DNA of 34,712 nucleotides, from the NCBI GenBank assembly GCA_015060225.1, contig SUYX01000019.1, positions 1 through 34,712 of the forward strand. Reading direction: 5' to 3'. The number at the start of each line of letters is the position of its first letter. The stretch's first letter is position 1. Made by a program: the position numbers and the translations under genes. Below are positions 15,187-22,182 of this stretch, piece after piece. This DNA is from Bacteroidales bacterium. GTDB taxonomy: Bacteria > Bacteroidota > Bacteroidia > Bacteroidales > UBA932. The notes beneath the pieces were generated by a model, which made no database searches, had not been told where the DNA came from, and saw only the letters and a program-made list of their open reading frames with translations.

Positions 15187-17283
15187 ATGAAAAAATTAGG
15201 ATTTTTATTGGTTGCTGCCATTCTTTTGGGCTCAGCCCCTTTGAAGGCAGATGAGGGTATGTGGTTGCTCCCTTTGCTGGAGAAACTCAACATCAAGAAA
15301 ATGCAGGAGATGGGATGCAAACTCTCTGCAGAAGATATTTACAGTATCAACAATTCCAGCCTTAAGGATGCAATTGTACATTTTGGAGGTGGATGTACCG
15401 CCGAGATTGTTTCAGACAAAGGTCTCCTGTTTACAAACCACCACTGCGGTTACGGCAGCATTCAGGCTTTGAGCACAGTTGAGCACGATTATCTTAAAGA
15501 CGGCTACTGGGCAATGAACCTGAAGGAGGAGCTTCCTGCCAAAGGTTTGAGCGTAACTTTTGTAGACAAATTTGTGGATGTTACAGAGCGCCTGAACAAG
15601 GCCGTTGCCAAAGCAAAGAATGAGGCAGACTACAAGAAACGTTGGGACAAGGAAATTGCAAAAATCAAAGAGGAGGCTGTGAAGGCAGACCCTACTTTGG
15701 ATGCAAGGGTTACAAGCTTCTACAATGACAACATGTACCTTCTTATCACCACCCGTACTTTCAAGGATATCCGTTTTGTAGGTGCACCTCCTTCATCAAT
15801 CGGCAAATTCGGTGCCGATACAGACAACTGGATGTGGCCAAGACATACAGGTGACTTCTCTGTTTTCAGAATCTATGCAGACAAAAACAATAACCCTGCA
15901 GAGTACTCTGAGGAGAATGTCCCTTACACCCCAAAACAATCTCTGAAAGTTTCCCTGAAAGGTGTTAAGGAGAATGATTTTGCAATGATCATTGGCTTCC
16001 CTGGCCGCACTACCCGCTTCATGAGCAGCGAGGAGGCATTGGAGACCCAGAAGATCAACAATGCAATCAGCATCTATGTACGTGGCGAGAAACAGGATAT
16101 CTGGATGAACGACATGCTTGCAGACCCTAAAGTGAGAATCCAGTATTCAAGCAAATATGCAGGTTCTTCAAACGGCTGGAAGAAATGGATGGGTATGAAC
16201 GAGACCTTTGACAAGTTGAACATTGTTGAGCGCAGGGCCGCTGAGGAGAAAGCATTCAACGAGTGGGTTGCTGCAGATCCAAAACGTGTTGAGAAATACG
16301 GCACTGCTGTTGAGACAATCAACAACACCATTAAGGAGAGAGCTGAGTACGCATACGTTTACAGATATTTGAGCGAGACCCTTTCTGCAATTGAGCTTAT
16401 CAGGGCTCCACAGAGGGCACAGCGCGGTGGAACAAGACAGGCGTTCTACAAGGATTACTCTGCTTCTACAGACCGCAAACTTGCAAAAAGGATGATTGCA
16501 ATTTACAAGGAGAAGGTTGACCCTAAATACCATCCTGCATTCTTTGCAACCATTGACAGCCAGTTTGGAGGAAACATTGATGCTTTTGTAGATAATTTGT
16601 TTGACACCTCCGTTTATACCAGCCAGGAGAAATATGATGCTGCAGCAAAAGAGGCTGCCACTGCAGGCAAGAATCTCTCTGACGATCCTGTAGAGGCTCT
16701 AAGGGCAGACTTGCACATGGTTTCAGGGAAGGTGATGCCTAAGCTGCTTCAAAGTTCAGCTGTAATAAACAAGGCCAAAAAGGCATATGTTGCAGGTACC
16801 CTTGAGATGATGGGCGACAATGCTTCATACCCTGATGCAAACTCAACCATGCGTCTCACTTACAGTAAGGTACTTCCTTATTCTCCAAAAGATGCTGTTA
16901 TCTATGACTATGTAACCACCTTGGACGGCGTAATGGAGAAAGAGGATCCAAACAACTGGGAATTTGTAGTTCCTGAAAAACTTAAGGAGTTGTGGAAAGC
17001 CAAGGACTTTGGCGAGTATGCTCTTGAAGACGGAAGAATGCCTGTATGCTTCCTCTGCAACGGTGATATCACCGGCGGAAACTCAGGTTCCCCTGTATTG
17101 AACGATAAAGGTGAACTCCTTGGACTTGCATTTGACGGCAACTGGGAGGCAATGAGCGGCGACGTCATCTTTGAGCCAAGCCTACAGCGCTGTATCAACG
17201 TGGATATCCGCTATGTACTGTTCATCATAGACAAATTCGGCGGAGCAGGCTATCTGTTGGATGAGATGAATATTGTAAGATAA
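15187..17283 (+). CDS. S46 family dipeptidyl peptidase, DPP7-like
   Basis: This 698-residue serine peptidase has a signal peptide (1-21) and should act in the periplasm, cutting dipeptides from oligopeptide N-termini. The chymotrypsin-fold residues are visible: His86 in TNHHCGYG and the nucleophile Ser635 in GNSGSPV. Full length and the end (CINVDIRYVLFIIDKFGG) are typical of S46. Gly651 in LAFDGNWEAMSGD sits where DPP11 has Arg (which selects Asp/Glu) and DPP7 has Gly, so a preference for hydrophobic P1 residues is inferred. It has a strong promoter and is followed by a repeat array. Confidence 0.93.
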   Translation: MKKLGFLLVAAILLGSAPLKADEGMWLLPLLEKLNIKKMQEMGCKLSAEDIYSINNSSLKDAIVHFGGGCTAEIVSDKGLLFTNHHCGYGSIQALSTVEHDYLKDGYWAMNLKEELPAKGLSVTFVDKFVDVTERLNKAVAKAKNEADYKKRWDKEIAKIKEEAVKADPTLDARVTSFYNDNMYLLITTRTFKDIRFVGAPPSSIGKFGADTDNWMWPRHTGDFSVFRIYADKNNNPAEYSEENVPYTPKQSLKVSLKGVKENDFAMIIGFPGRTTRFMSSEEALETQKINNAISIYVRGEKQDIWMNDMLADPKVRIQYSSKYAGSSNGWKKWMGMNETFDKLNIVERRAAEEKAFNEWVAADPKRVEKYGTAVETINNTIKERAEYAYVYRYLSETLSAIELIRAPQRAQRGGTRQAFYKDYSASTDRKLAKRMIAIYKEKVDPKYHPAFFATIDSQFGGNIDAFVDNLFDTSVYTSQEKYDAAAKEAATAGKNLSDDPVEALRADLHMVSGKVMPKLLQSSAVINKAKKAYVAGTLEMMGDNASYPDANSTMRLTYSKVLPYSPKDAVIYDYVTTLDGVMEKEDPNNWEFVVPEKLKELWKAKDFGEYALEDGRMPVCFLCNGDITGGNSGSPVLNDKGELLGLAFDGNWEAMSGDVIFEPSLQRCINVDIRYVLFIIDKFGGAGYLLDEMNIVR

Positions 17284-17314
17284 TTATTTTCTTCCCGACA
17301 AATCCCCGGATGCC

Positions 17315-17465
17315 TGCGGTTCAATTGGGATGGGATCCTTCCCGGAAACCCAACCTGTTGAAATGGAATCCCCCGGAAGCAGTGCGGTACAATTGGATTG
17401 GAATCCCTCCCGGAAACCCAACCTGCTGAAATGGAATCCCTGGAAACACTGCGGTACAATTGGAT
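17315..17465. repeat. Tandem array of 67-68-bp units between the S46 gene and mrp
   Basis: TGCGGT-led units start at 17315, 17383 and 17450 (periods 68 and 67); the third is partial. The shared core includes CCCGGAAACCCAACCTG and TGAAATGGAATCCC. The array is bracketed by TCCCGACA octamers at 17293 and 17473 in opposite orientation. Confidence 0.85.
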
Positions 17466-17495
17466 GTGATACTGTCGGGAACAGACAATTTGGAA

Positions 17496-18662
17496 ATGAC
17501 AACTTCAGAAATTCTTGATGTGCTGGGTGGTGTTATCCACCCGGCTTTTGACAAAAGCATAACAGAACTCGGCCTTGTAGAGGATGTAAAGGTTGAACCC
17601 CTCAAGGATGCTGTAGGAAATGAGATTCCCGACAGCTGCAAGGTGAAGTTCAAACTGGTATTCAAATCTCCCGATGCCCTTGCCGGTGCGTTGAAGAAGG
17701 CTTGTGAGGAAGCCATCTGCTCAGCATGGCCTGGGACAAAAGTGAGCATCATTGAGATGGTACGCGAGGGTGCCGCCCCAAAGAAAGCCAAGAAACTTGA
17801 ACTTGGACAGGAGCAGCTTGAGACTGTCGGGAAGATAATTGCAATTGCCTCAGGAAAAGGCGGTGTGGGCAAATCTACAGTTTCTGTAAACCTTGCAATT
17901 ACCCTCGCCAAAATGGGATACAAGGTTGGATTGGCAGATGCTGATGTCTATGGACCTTCAATCCCTAAAATGACCGGCACAGAGGGTGCTGTTCCCGATG
18001 TGGAATTCATATACGAAGACGGGTACTCAGACCACGGCGAGGCTGCCATTGCAGACCAGGACGCATCGGGGAACCCTATGGGGAAAAACCCTCATGGAAA
18101 GACAATTGGAGAACTGATAATACCTGTAGAGAAATTTGGTGTAAAATGGATGTCAATCGGATACTTTGCACGCCCTGAACAGGCCCTTATCTGGAGGGGT
18201 GCAATGGCCTGCAACGCCCTTAAACAGATGACCCTGCAGGTGAAATGGGGGGAGCTTGACTTCCTGTTGCTGGATCTTCCTCCTGGTACAGGTGATATCC
18301 ATATAAGCATGGTACATGACATTCCATTGAACGGAGCCATAATTGTTACCACTCCTCAGGCTGTAGCTTTGGCCGATGTGGAGAAGGGAATAAACATGTT
18401 CCGCAACAAGGACATCAACAAACCAATCTTTGGACTGGTTGAGAATATGGCCTGGTTTACCCCAACAGAACTGCCGGAAAACAAATACTACATCTTTGGA
18501 AAGGACGGCGGAAAACAGATGGCTGAAAAATATGATGTTCCGCTTTTGGGCCAGATTCCTCTGGTTCAGGGCATACGCGAATGCGGAGACGAAGGCATCC
18601 CTGCCGCAGTGAGCGCCGGTCCGGTATTTGATGCATTTGTAGAAATTGCAAAAGTGCTGTAG
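17496..18662 (+). CDS. mrp: Mrp/NBP35-type P-loop Fe-S cluster carrier
   Basis: The ATG at 17496 gives 388 residues; the 12 codons upstream begin at a TTG inside the repeat and are rejected. Residues about 1-90 form a MIP18/DUF59 domain ([18 protein letters not shown]). A ParA-like ATPase follows with P-loop GKGGVGKST (120-128), [12 protein letters not shown] and [13 protein letters not shown]. Mrp/ApbC proteins bind and transfer Fe-S clusters. The CxxC that usually follows ENM is absent here: the stretch reads [21 protein letters not shown] recall this as common in Bacteroidota Mrp proteins. A hydrophilic segment (about 182-208) appears longer than in most relatives. Confidence 0.92.
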   Translation: MTTSEILDVLGGVIHPAFDKSITELGLVEDVKVEPLKDAVGNEIPDSCKVKFKLVFKSPDALAGALKKACEEAICSAWPGTKVSIIEMVREGAAPKKAKKLELGQEQLETVGKIIAIASGKGGVGKSTVSVNLAITLAKMGYKVGLADADVYGPSIPKMTGTEGAVPDVEFIYEDGYSDHGEAAIADQDASGNPMGKNPHGKTIGELIIPVEKFGVKWMSIGYFARPEQALIWRGAMACNALKQMTLQVKWGELDFLLLDLPPGTGDIHISMVHDIPLNGAIIVTTPQAVALADVEKGINMFRNKDINKPIFGLVENMAWFTPTELPENKYYIFGKDGGKQMAEKYDVPLLGQIPLVQGIRECGDEGIPAAVSAGPVFDAFVEIAKVL

Positions 18663-18664
18663 AC

Positions 18665-18698
18665 CAGTCACCGGAACCGGTGCAGACGGTGGTGACTG
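18665..18698 (+). other. Hairpin directly after mrp
   Basis: CAGTCACC (18665-18672) and GGTGACTG (18691-18698) form a perfect 8-bp inverted repeat starting 2 bases after the mrp stop, with a small inner ACCGG/CCGGT. There is no T-run, so it may protect the 3' end or be part of the local repeats rather than a classical terminator. Confidence 0.35.
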
Positions 18699-18747
18699 AA
18701 GGTGACCACTGGAGACGAGCGACTGAAGGTAACCACTGGAGGCGAGT
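18694..18747. repeat. Two 27-bp direct repeats
   Basis: Two adjacent units starting GACTGAAGGT (18694 and 18721) differ at only a few positions. They share GGTAACC-like sequence with the array that follows. Confidence 0.7.
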
Positions 18748-18810
18748 GGTGAACGGTGGTGGCTCACATGCGGTATCCTACCAGTTTCGCTAATTTGCTC
18801 AGTGTCCACT

Positions 18811-18970
18811 GGCAGCATCCAGCGGTATCTGGCAGCATCCGGCGGTAACCGGCAGCATCCAGCGGTAACCGGCAGCATCCGGCGGTATCTGGCAGCATCC
18901 GGCGGTAACCGGCAGCATCCAGCGGTATCTGGCAGCATCCATCGGTAACCGGCAGCATCCGGCGGTAACC
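18811..18970. repeat. Eight 20-bp tandem repeats
   Basis: Eight consecutive copies of GGCAGCATCCRGCGGTAWCY, all exactly 20 bp with no spacer. Variation is restricted mainly to positions 11 and 18-20 of the unit. No cas genes or spacers, so not a CRISPR array. Confidence 0.95.
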
Positions 18971-18988
18971 GGAACTGCAATAATAAAG

Positions 18989-19124
18989 AGCGCCAAGCCG
19001 ATACGAACATGCATCTAAGCGTGGAGTGTCTGCTTGGCGCTTTTATGTTCTCATCGGGATACTTCAGCTACCCGATGCGAACAACACAATACACTCTGGA
19101 TCACTTTTTTGTTCTCATCGGCTT
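18989..19124. repeat. REP-like palindrome cluster, RAYT downstream side
   Basis: Nested inverted repeats: AGCGCCAAGC (18989-18998) with GCTTGGCGCT (19032-19041), perfect over 10 bp, and TGTTCTCATCGGG (19046-19058) with CCCGATGCGAACA (19071-19083), 12 of 13. An outer pair, CAAGCCGATACGAACA and TGTTCTCATCGGCTTG (ending 19124), encloses them. Confidence 0.7.
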
Positions 19125-19183
19125 GAATTACAATTTCCCCAGCAAAAATACCACCTGTCATAATGCACTACCAGTAGCCACCC

Positions 19184-19384
19184 GCACCCCTGCCACCACT
19201 CGATGGCATTTCCACCATGCACTGGATTTACACCGCCTTCTGATAGCATTTCCGTCAATCATCCGGCACCCCTGCCACCACTCGATGACATTCCTACCAT
19301 GCACTGGATTTACACCGCCTTCTGATAGCATTTCCGTCAATCACCCGGCACCCCTGCCACCACTCGATGACATTTCCACCATGG
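19184..19384. repeat. Tandem array of 82-bp units
   Basis: Units starting GCACCCCTGCCACCACTCGA lie at 19184, 19266 and 19348, a period of exactly 82; the third is cut off after about 37 bases. It lies between the REP-like cluster and the 3' end of the RAYT gene. Confidence 0.9.
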
Positions 19385-19429
19385 CAATGCACCTCCACTT
19401 CGGTTACCGGATTTTACAGAGCTGCCGGC

Positions 19430-20464
19430 TCAAACATACCCTTTCAGCACTTCAACATTTAAATAAAGCATTCTTGAAATCTGTTTTACGGTAGCGGCAT
19501 ACTCATACCTGAGCTTGCGGGCAATTGCAAGTCTGGCGTTGATGCCAAGGGAATCCAGATCGCCGGTACCATACATTTCAAACGCAATACGGGTGACAAT
19601 GGGCCGGAGGAATTTGTCGGGAATAAAAGTGCTGTGGCCGCTGCTGAGAAGTTCATCAACCTTTCCCTCCAGTTTTTTGGACAGGTAGTAGAGGTATCTG
19701 TTTGGCGTCTTGAAAAGTTCCTCAACCTCATGCAGTTGCAGGAAATTCCAGGGCAGAATCATCCCATTTTCATCTATCACCCAATCTGACGGCAACTCTG
19801 CCCGGCTCCCCAAACATTGCCAACGTTCCCTAACGGTGAGATCTCCAAGTTTCCGGTATTGCAAATGTCGCCCTACATGCTGCAGATGCGGTTGCATCTC
19901 CACAACCTTATGCCCATTGCAGCGGGTCGGCAAAGGCTCAACCTTGCCGGACAGTTCCTCACGGTGCAGATGCGGTTGCACAGTAGCAGATGATACTCTG
20001 ATATTGCCGTTGCCCGGGAATGGCTGTCCATCCTCCCTGAAAAGATATCGGGAAGAACCCCAAAGATACTCTGTAGGGAGAGCTCCAAAACCCGCCGCTA
20101 TGGGGTTGCGGTCTATATAACATATTGCCTCCATGAGGCTTTCCTGCGAGAGGATTGGTATTATTTTGGAATCCAAACCTTTAAGATATCCTTTGGTACC
20201 ATATTTTGTAGAGATGTATTTTCCCGACAAGTTTTTGTATTTGTTCACGAAATCTTTGCATGCAGGTTGTGTGCCGCAACACACAAAGTGCACATGATTG
20301 TCCATTAAGACAAATGAATAAAGTTGTACCCCAGTGAGGTATGAACAAATTGCTGCACGGTTTACCCCCCGAACAAAATCCTCGGTATCCTTGAACATCC
20401 AAGGCAATTGGTTACCGTCTGTACATACATGAAAAAATCTGCAGCTGCTGAAACTATCCACCAT
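19430..20464 (-). CDS. REP-associated tyrosine transposase (RAYT), Y1 HUH family
   Basis: The ATG at 20464 gives 344 residues; a GTG nine codons upstream is possible. FHVCTDGNQLPWMFKDTEDF and the HUH motif HVH (57-59, in LMDNHVHF) mark the Y1_Tnp domain. Candidate catalytic tyrosines are Tyr75 and Tyr82 (NKYKNLSGKY). CYIDRNPIAAGFGALPTEYLWGSS is the usual RAYT signature. A C-terminal helical/HTH region (LAIARKLRYEYAATVKQISRML) should bind DNA. A Gln/His-rich middle segment (about 160-205) carries QPHL twice, from a 16-base direct repeat 84 bp apart (19881-19896, 19965-19980). RAYTs are single-copy genes thought to mobilise REP palindromes. Confidence 0.85.
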   Translation of the reverse strand: MVDSFSSCRFFHVCTDGNQLPWMFKDTEDFVRGVNRAAICSYLTGVQLYSFVLMDNHVHFVCCGTQPACKDFVNKYKNLSGKYISTKYGTKGYLKGLDSKIIPILSQESLMEAICYIDRNPIAAGFGALPTEYLWGSSRYLFREDGQPFPGNGNIRVSSATVQPHLHREELSGKVEPLPTRCNGHKVVEMQPHLQHVGRHLQYRKLGDLTVRERWQCLGSRAELPSDWVIDENGMILPWNFLQLHEVEELFKTPNRYLYYLSKKLEGKVDELLSSGHSTFIPDKFLRPIVTRIAFEMYGTGDLDSLGINARLAIARKLRYEYAATVKQISRMLYLNVEVLKGYV

Positions 20465-20543
20465 AATCCCATGAAATATAGGGCCACACACTCCTTTCTC
20501 CCAATCCCACCCAGGCCCGTTTGGCGGATAAATTGAAGTATTG

Positions 20544-20574
20544 CAAAGTTTGGAATTATTTTTGGCGATTGCAA
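20544..20574 (-). promoter_or_regulatory. Candidate promoter of the RAYT gene
   Basis: On the minus strand, TTTG, a 20-base spacer and AAACTTTG fit the model except for one base (A for T in the first position of the -7 box). Confidence 0.4.
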
Positions 20575-20630
20575 ATGTTTTTTGTGCTTTTATTTAGGTA
20601 TCAATTTGTTAGAGTAGTTGATGAGCCATG

Positions 20631-20753
20631 CCGATGCGAACATGAATTGGCTCCACAATGCAATGCAGTGTTCGCATCGTACTGCTAAGAAATACCGGTG
20701 AGAACATCAACCACGCAGAAACATGCATCTGGGACACATCGCTGTTCTCATTG
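20631..20753. repeat. REP-like palindrome cluster, RAYT upstream side
   Basis: CGATGCGAACA (20632-20642) and TGTTCGCATCG (20669-20679) form a perfect 11-bp inverted repeat with a 26-base loop. A second pair, TGAGAACA (20699-20706) and TGTTCTCA (20743-20750), follows. The cores match the cluster on the other side of the RAYT gene. Confidence 0.7.
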
Positions 20754-20795
20754 ACTTGGGCAATAGGAGACCGTAAAGAAACAGAGGTCACCAGG

Positions 20796-20973
20796 CCGCA
20801 GGGATGCCAGAATCACCCGACCGCGGAGACGCCAGGATTACCAAGGCCGCAGGGACACCAGAATCACCAGACCGCGGAGACGCCAGAATCACCAAGGCCG
20901 CAGGGACGCCAGAATCACCAGGCCGCAAGGGCACCAGAATCACCAAGGCCGCAGGGATGCCAGGACCACCTGG
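20796..20973. repeat. Tandem array of alternating 25/26-bp units (51-bp dimer)
   Basis: Seven CCGC-led units start at 20796, 20821, 20847, 20872, 20898, 20923 and 20949. They alternate between a GGCCGCAGGGA type and a CCGCGGAGACG type, so the true period is 51 bp. The array lies just beyond the 3' end of rsmA. The open frames across it are not regarded as genes. Confidence 0.9.
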
Positions 20974-21061
20974 GCTAAGGGTAGGCCGGTGCCAAAGGAA
21001 TACCGGCGCCGACGGGGTTACTGCGGGCGACAAAGGCAAAACCGACTGGGCAAAGGCAGGA

Positions 21062-21880
21062 TCAGGCTGTGACCAGCTGGACCAGTTCCACAAACTGCTC
21101 CACTGAAAGCTGCTCTGGACGGAGTTCCATGAGAGCGGCAAGAGGCTCCGGGGTATTGTCTGGAGTAAAGTTGCGGCCCAACTCTGCGAGGATTGGTTTA
21201 ATTGAGTTGCGGATGGTTTTGCGGCGCTGGTTGAAACAGGTTTTCACTACTTTCTTAAAGAGCGCTTCATCGCATCCCAATGAGGTGCGGCTGTTGCGTA
21301 CCAGGCGGATTACACCGCTTTTTACTTTTGGAGGGGGTACAAATACATGCTCAGGAACTGTAAAGAGGTACTCTATGTTGTACCATGCCTGGAGCAATAC
21401 GGAGAGTATCCCGTAGGATTTGTTCCCCGGGCCGCTGGCAAGGCGTTCTGCCACCTCTTTCTGGAGCATGCAAACCACCTGGGGAATGGTCTCCTTATAA
21501 TCCAGCACTTTAAAGAAAATCTGGGAAGAGATGTTGTACGGGAAGTTTCCTATTACGGCAAATTCTCCGGAAAATATCTTCTCAAGCGGAACCTGCAGGA
21601 AATCCCTCTGCTGAAGGGAATAAAGCATCTGCGGGTAAGTTTTCTGAAGATACTCAATGGATTCTGTATCAATCTCACACACCTCCAACTTTATCTGAGG
21701 ATTCTGCAGCATATACTTGGTAAGGACACCTGTACCGGGGCCTATCTCCAGTACCTGCAGCTGCCTGCCATCTTCTGCCGGAAGTATAAGTCCTCCAACT
21801 ATCCTTTGTGCTATTGATTCATCTGCAAGAAAGTGCTGTCCCAACCCTTTCTTGGCTTTTACTCCATATTGTGTTGCCAT
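21062..21880 (-). CDS. rsmA: 16S rRNA (adenine1518-N6/adenine1519-N6)-dimethyltransferase
   Basis: RsmA (KsgA) dimethylates two adenosines in helix 45 of 16S rRNA during 30S assembly. The 272-residue length is standard. The N-terminus KKGLGQHFLADESIAQRIV, the SAM loop EIGPGTGVLT (45-54) and the catalytic NFPYN motif are all present. The C-terminal part has the usual FNQRRKTIRNSI helix. Its ATG lies 6 bases after a TAnnTTTG box. It is divergent from aspS across the 51-bp repeat array. Confidence 0.95.
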   Translation of the reverse strand: MATQYGVKAKKGLGQHFLADESIAQRIVGGLILPAEDGRQLQVLEIGPGTGVLTKYMLQNPQIKLEVCEIDTESIEYLQKTYPQMLYSLQQRDFLQVPLEKIFSGEFAVIGNFPYNISSQIFFKVLDYKETIPQVVCMLQKEVAERLASGPGNKSYGILSVLLQAWYNIEYLFTVPEHVFVPPPKVKSGVIRLVRNSRTSLGCDEALFKKVVKTCFNQRRKTIRNSIKPILAELGRNFTPDNTPEPLAALMELRPEQLSVEQFVELVQLVTA

Positions 21881-21886
21881 AATTCA

Positions 21887-21894
21887 CAAAGGTA
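21887..21894 (-). promoter_or_regulatory. Candidate promoter of rsmA
   Basis: The minus strand reads TACCTTTG, ending 6 bases before the ATG at 21880, suggesting a leaderless or near-leaderless transcript. No -33 TTG at the expected distance. Confidence 0.45.
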
Positions 21895-21941
21895 ATAAAA
21901 ATTGTTGCACCTGTGCCGCGGAGAAGAGAAAGTTCCCTCCG

Positions 21942-22071
21942 GGGCACATTTCGGTGCATTTTTGTTCCCACGGAGGGAATTTGCTGCCTTCCGGGCACAA
22001 AATGGCGGGGTTTTGTTCCCGCGGAGAGAATTTGCTGCCACTCGGGCACATTTCATGGGGAATTTGTTCCC
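21942..22071. repeat. 51-bp repeat array between rsmA and aspS
   Basis: GGGCACA-led units start at 21942, 21993 and 22044 (period 51); the third stops after 28 bases, and a decayed unit precedes the first. Unit 1 matches the 51-bp module of the 10-kb array (its reverse complement) at about 35 of 51 positions without gaps. Unit 2 matches the glycerate kinase module at 24 of the first 28. The remaining part of the 21881-22182 gap holds the two divergent promoters. Confidence 0.88.
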
Positions 22072-22107
22072 TATAGCAAAAAATGCTCACAATCTTCATT
22101 TTTTTAT

Positions 22108-22115
22108 TACTTTTG
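22108..22115 (+). promoter_or_regulatory. Candidate promoter of aspS
   Basis: TACTTTTG matches TAnnTTTG, leaving a leader of about 60 bases to the aspS ATG. No clear -33 element. Confidence 0.45.
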
Positions 22116-22182
22116 TAGGTTGTGCGCATTGCGAGAATCAGGCAGAACAACACGAAAAGGCAAATATTAAAATTCTACATAT

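Larger units (their letters stand above)
18989..20753 (-). mobile_element. RAYT gene with flanking REP-like palindromes
   Basis: A Y1 HUH transposase gene (19430-20464) is bracketed by two clusters of palindromes (18989-19124 and 20631-20753) built on the same core, TGTTCKCATCGG and its complement. The sequence ACATGCATCT also occurs on both sides (19007-19016 and 20721-20730) in the same orientation. This is the layout of a REP-associated tyrosine transposase locus. The outer limits are approximate; no target-site duplication was identified. Confidence 0.6.

Noticed and set aside
17321-17923. 200-codon minus-strand frame over the mrp start
   Set aside because: Ser/Pro-rich shadow of mrp that continues into the repeat array.
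18811-18970. CRISPR array
   Set aside because: The repeats are directly adjacent without spacers, only 20 bp long, and no cas genes are present.
18153-19010. 285-codon minus-strand frame over mrp and the 20-bp array
   Set aside because: Half is antisense to mrp and half is translated tandem repeat; no start signal or recognisable domain.
20658-20978. 106-codon frame over the 25/26-bp array
   Set aside because: Repeat translation of low complexity, and its start lies within the REP-like hairpin.
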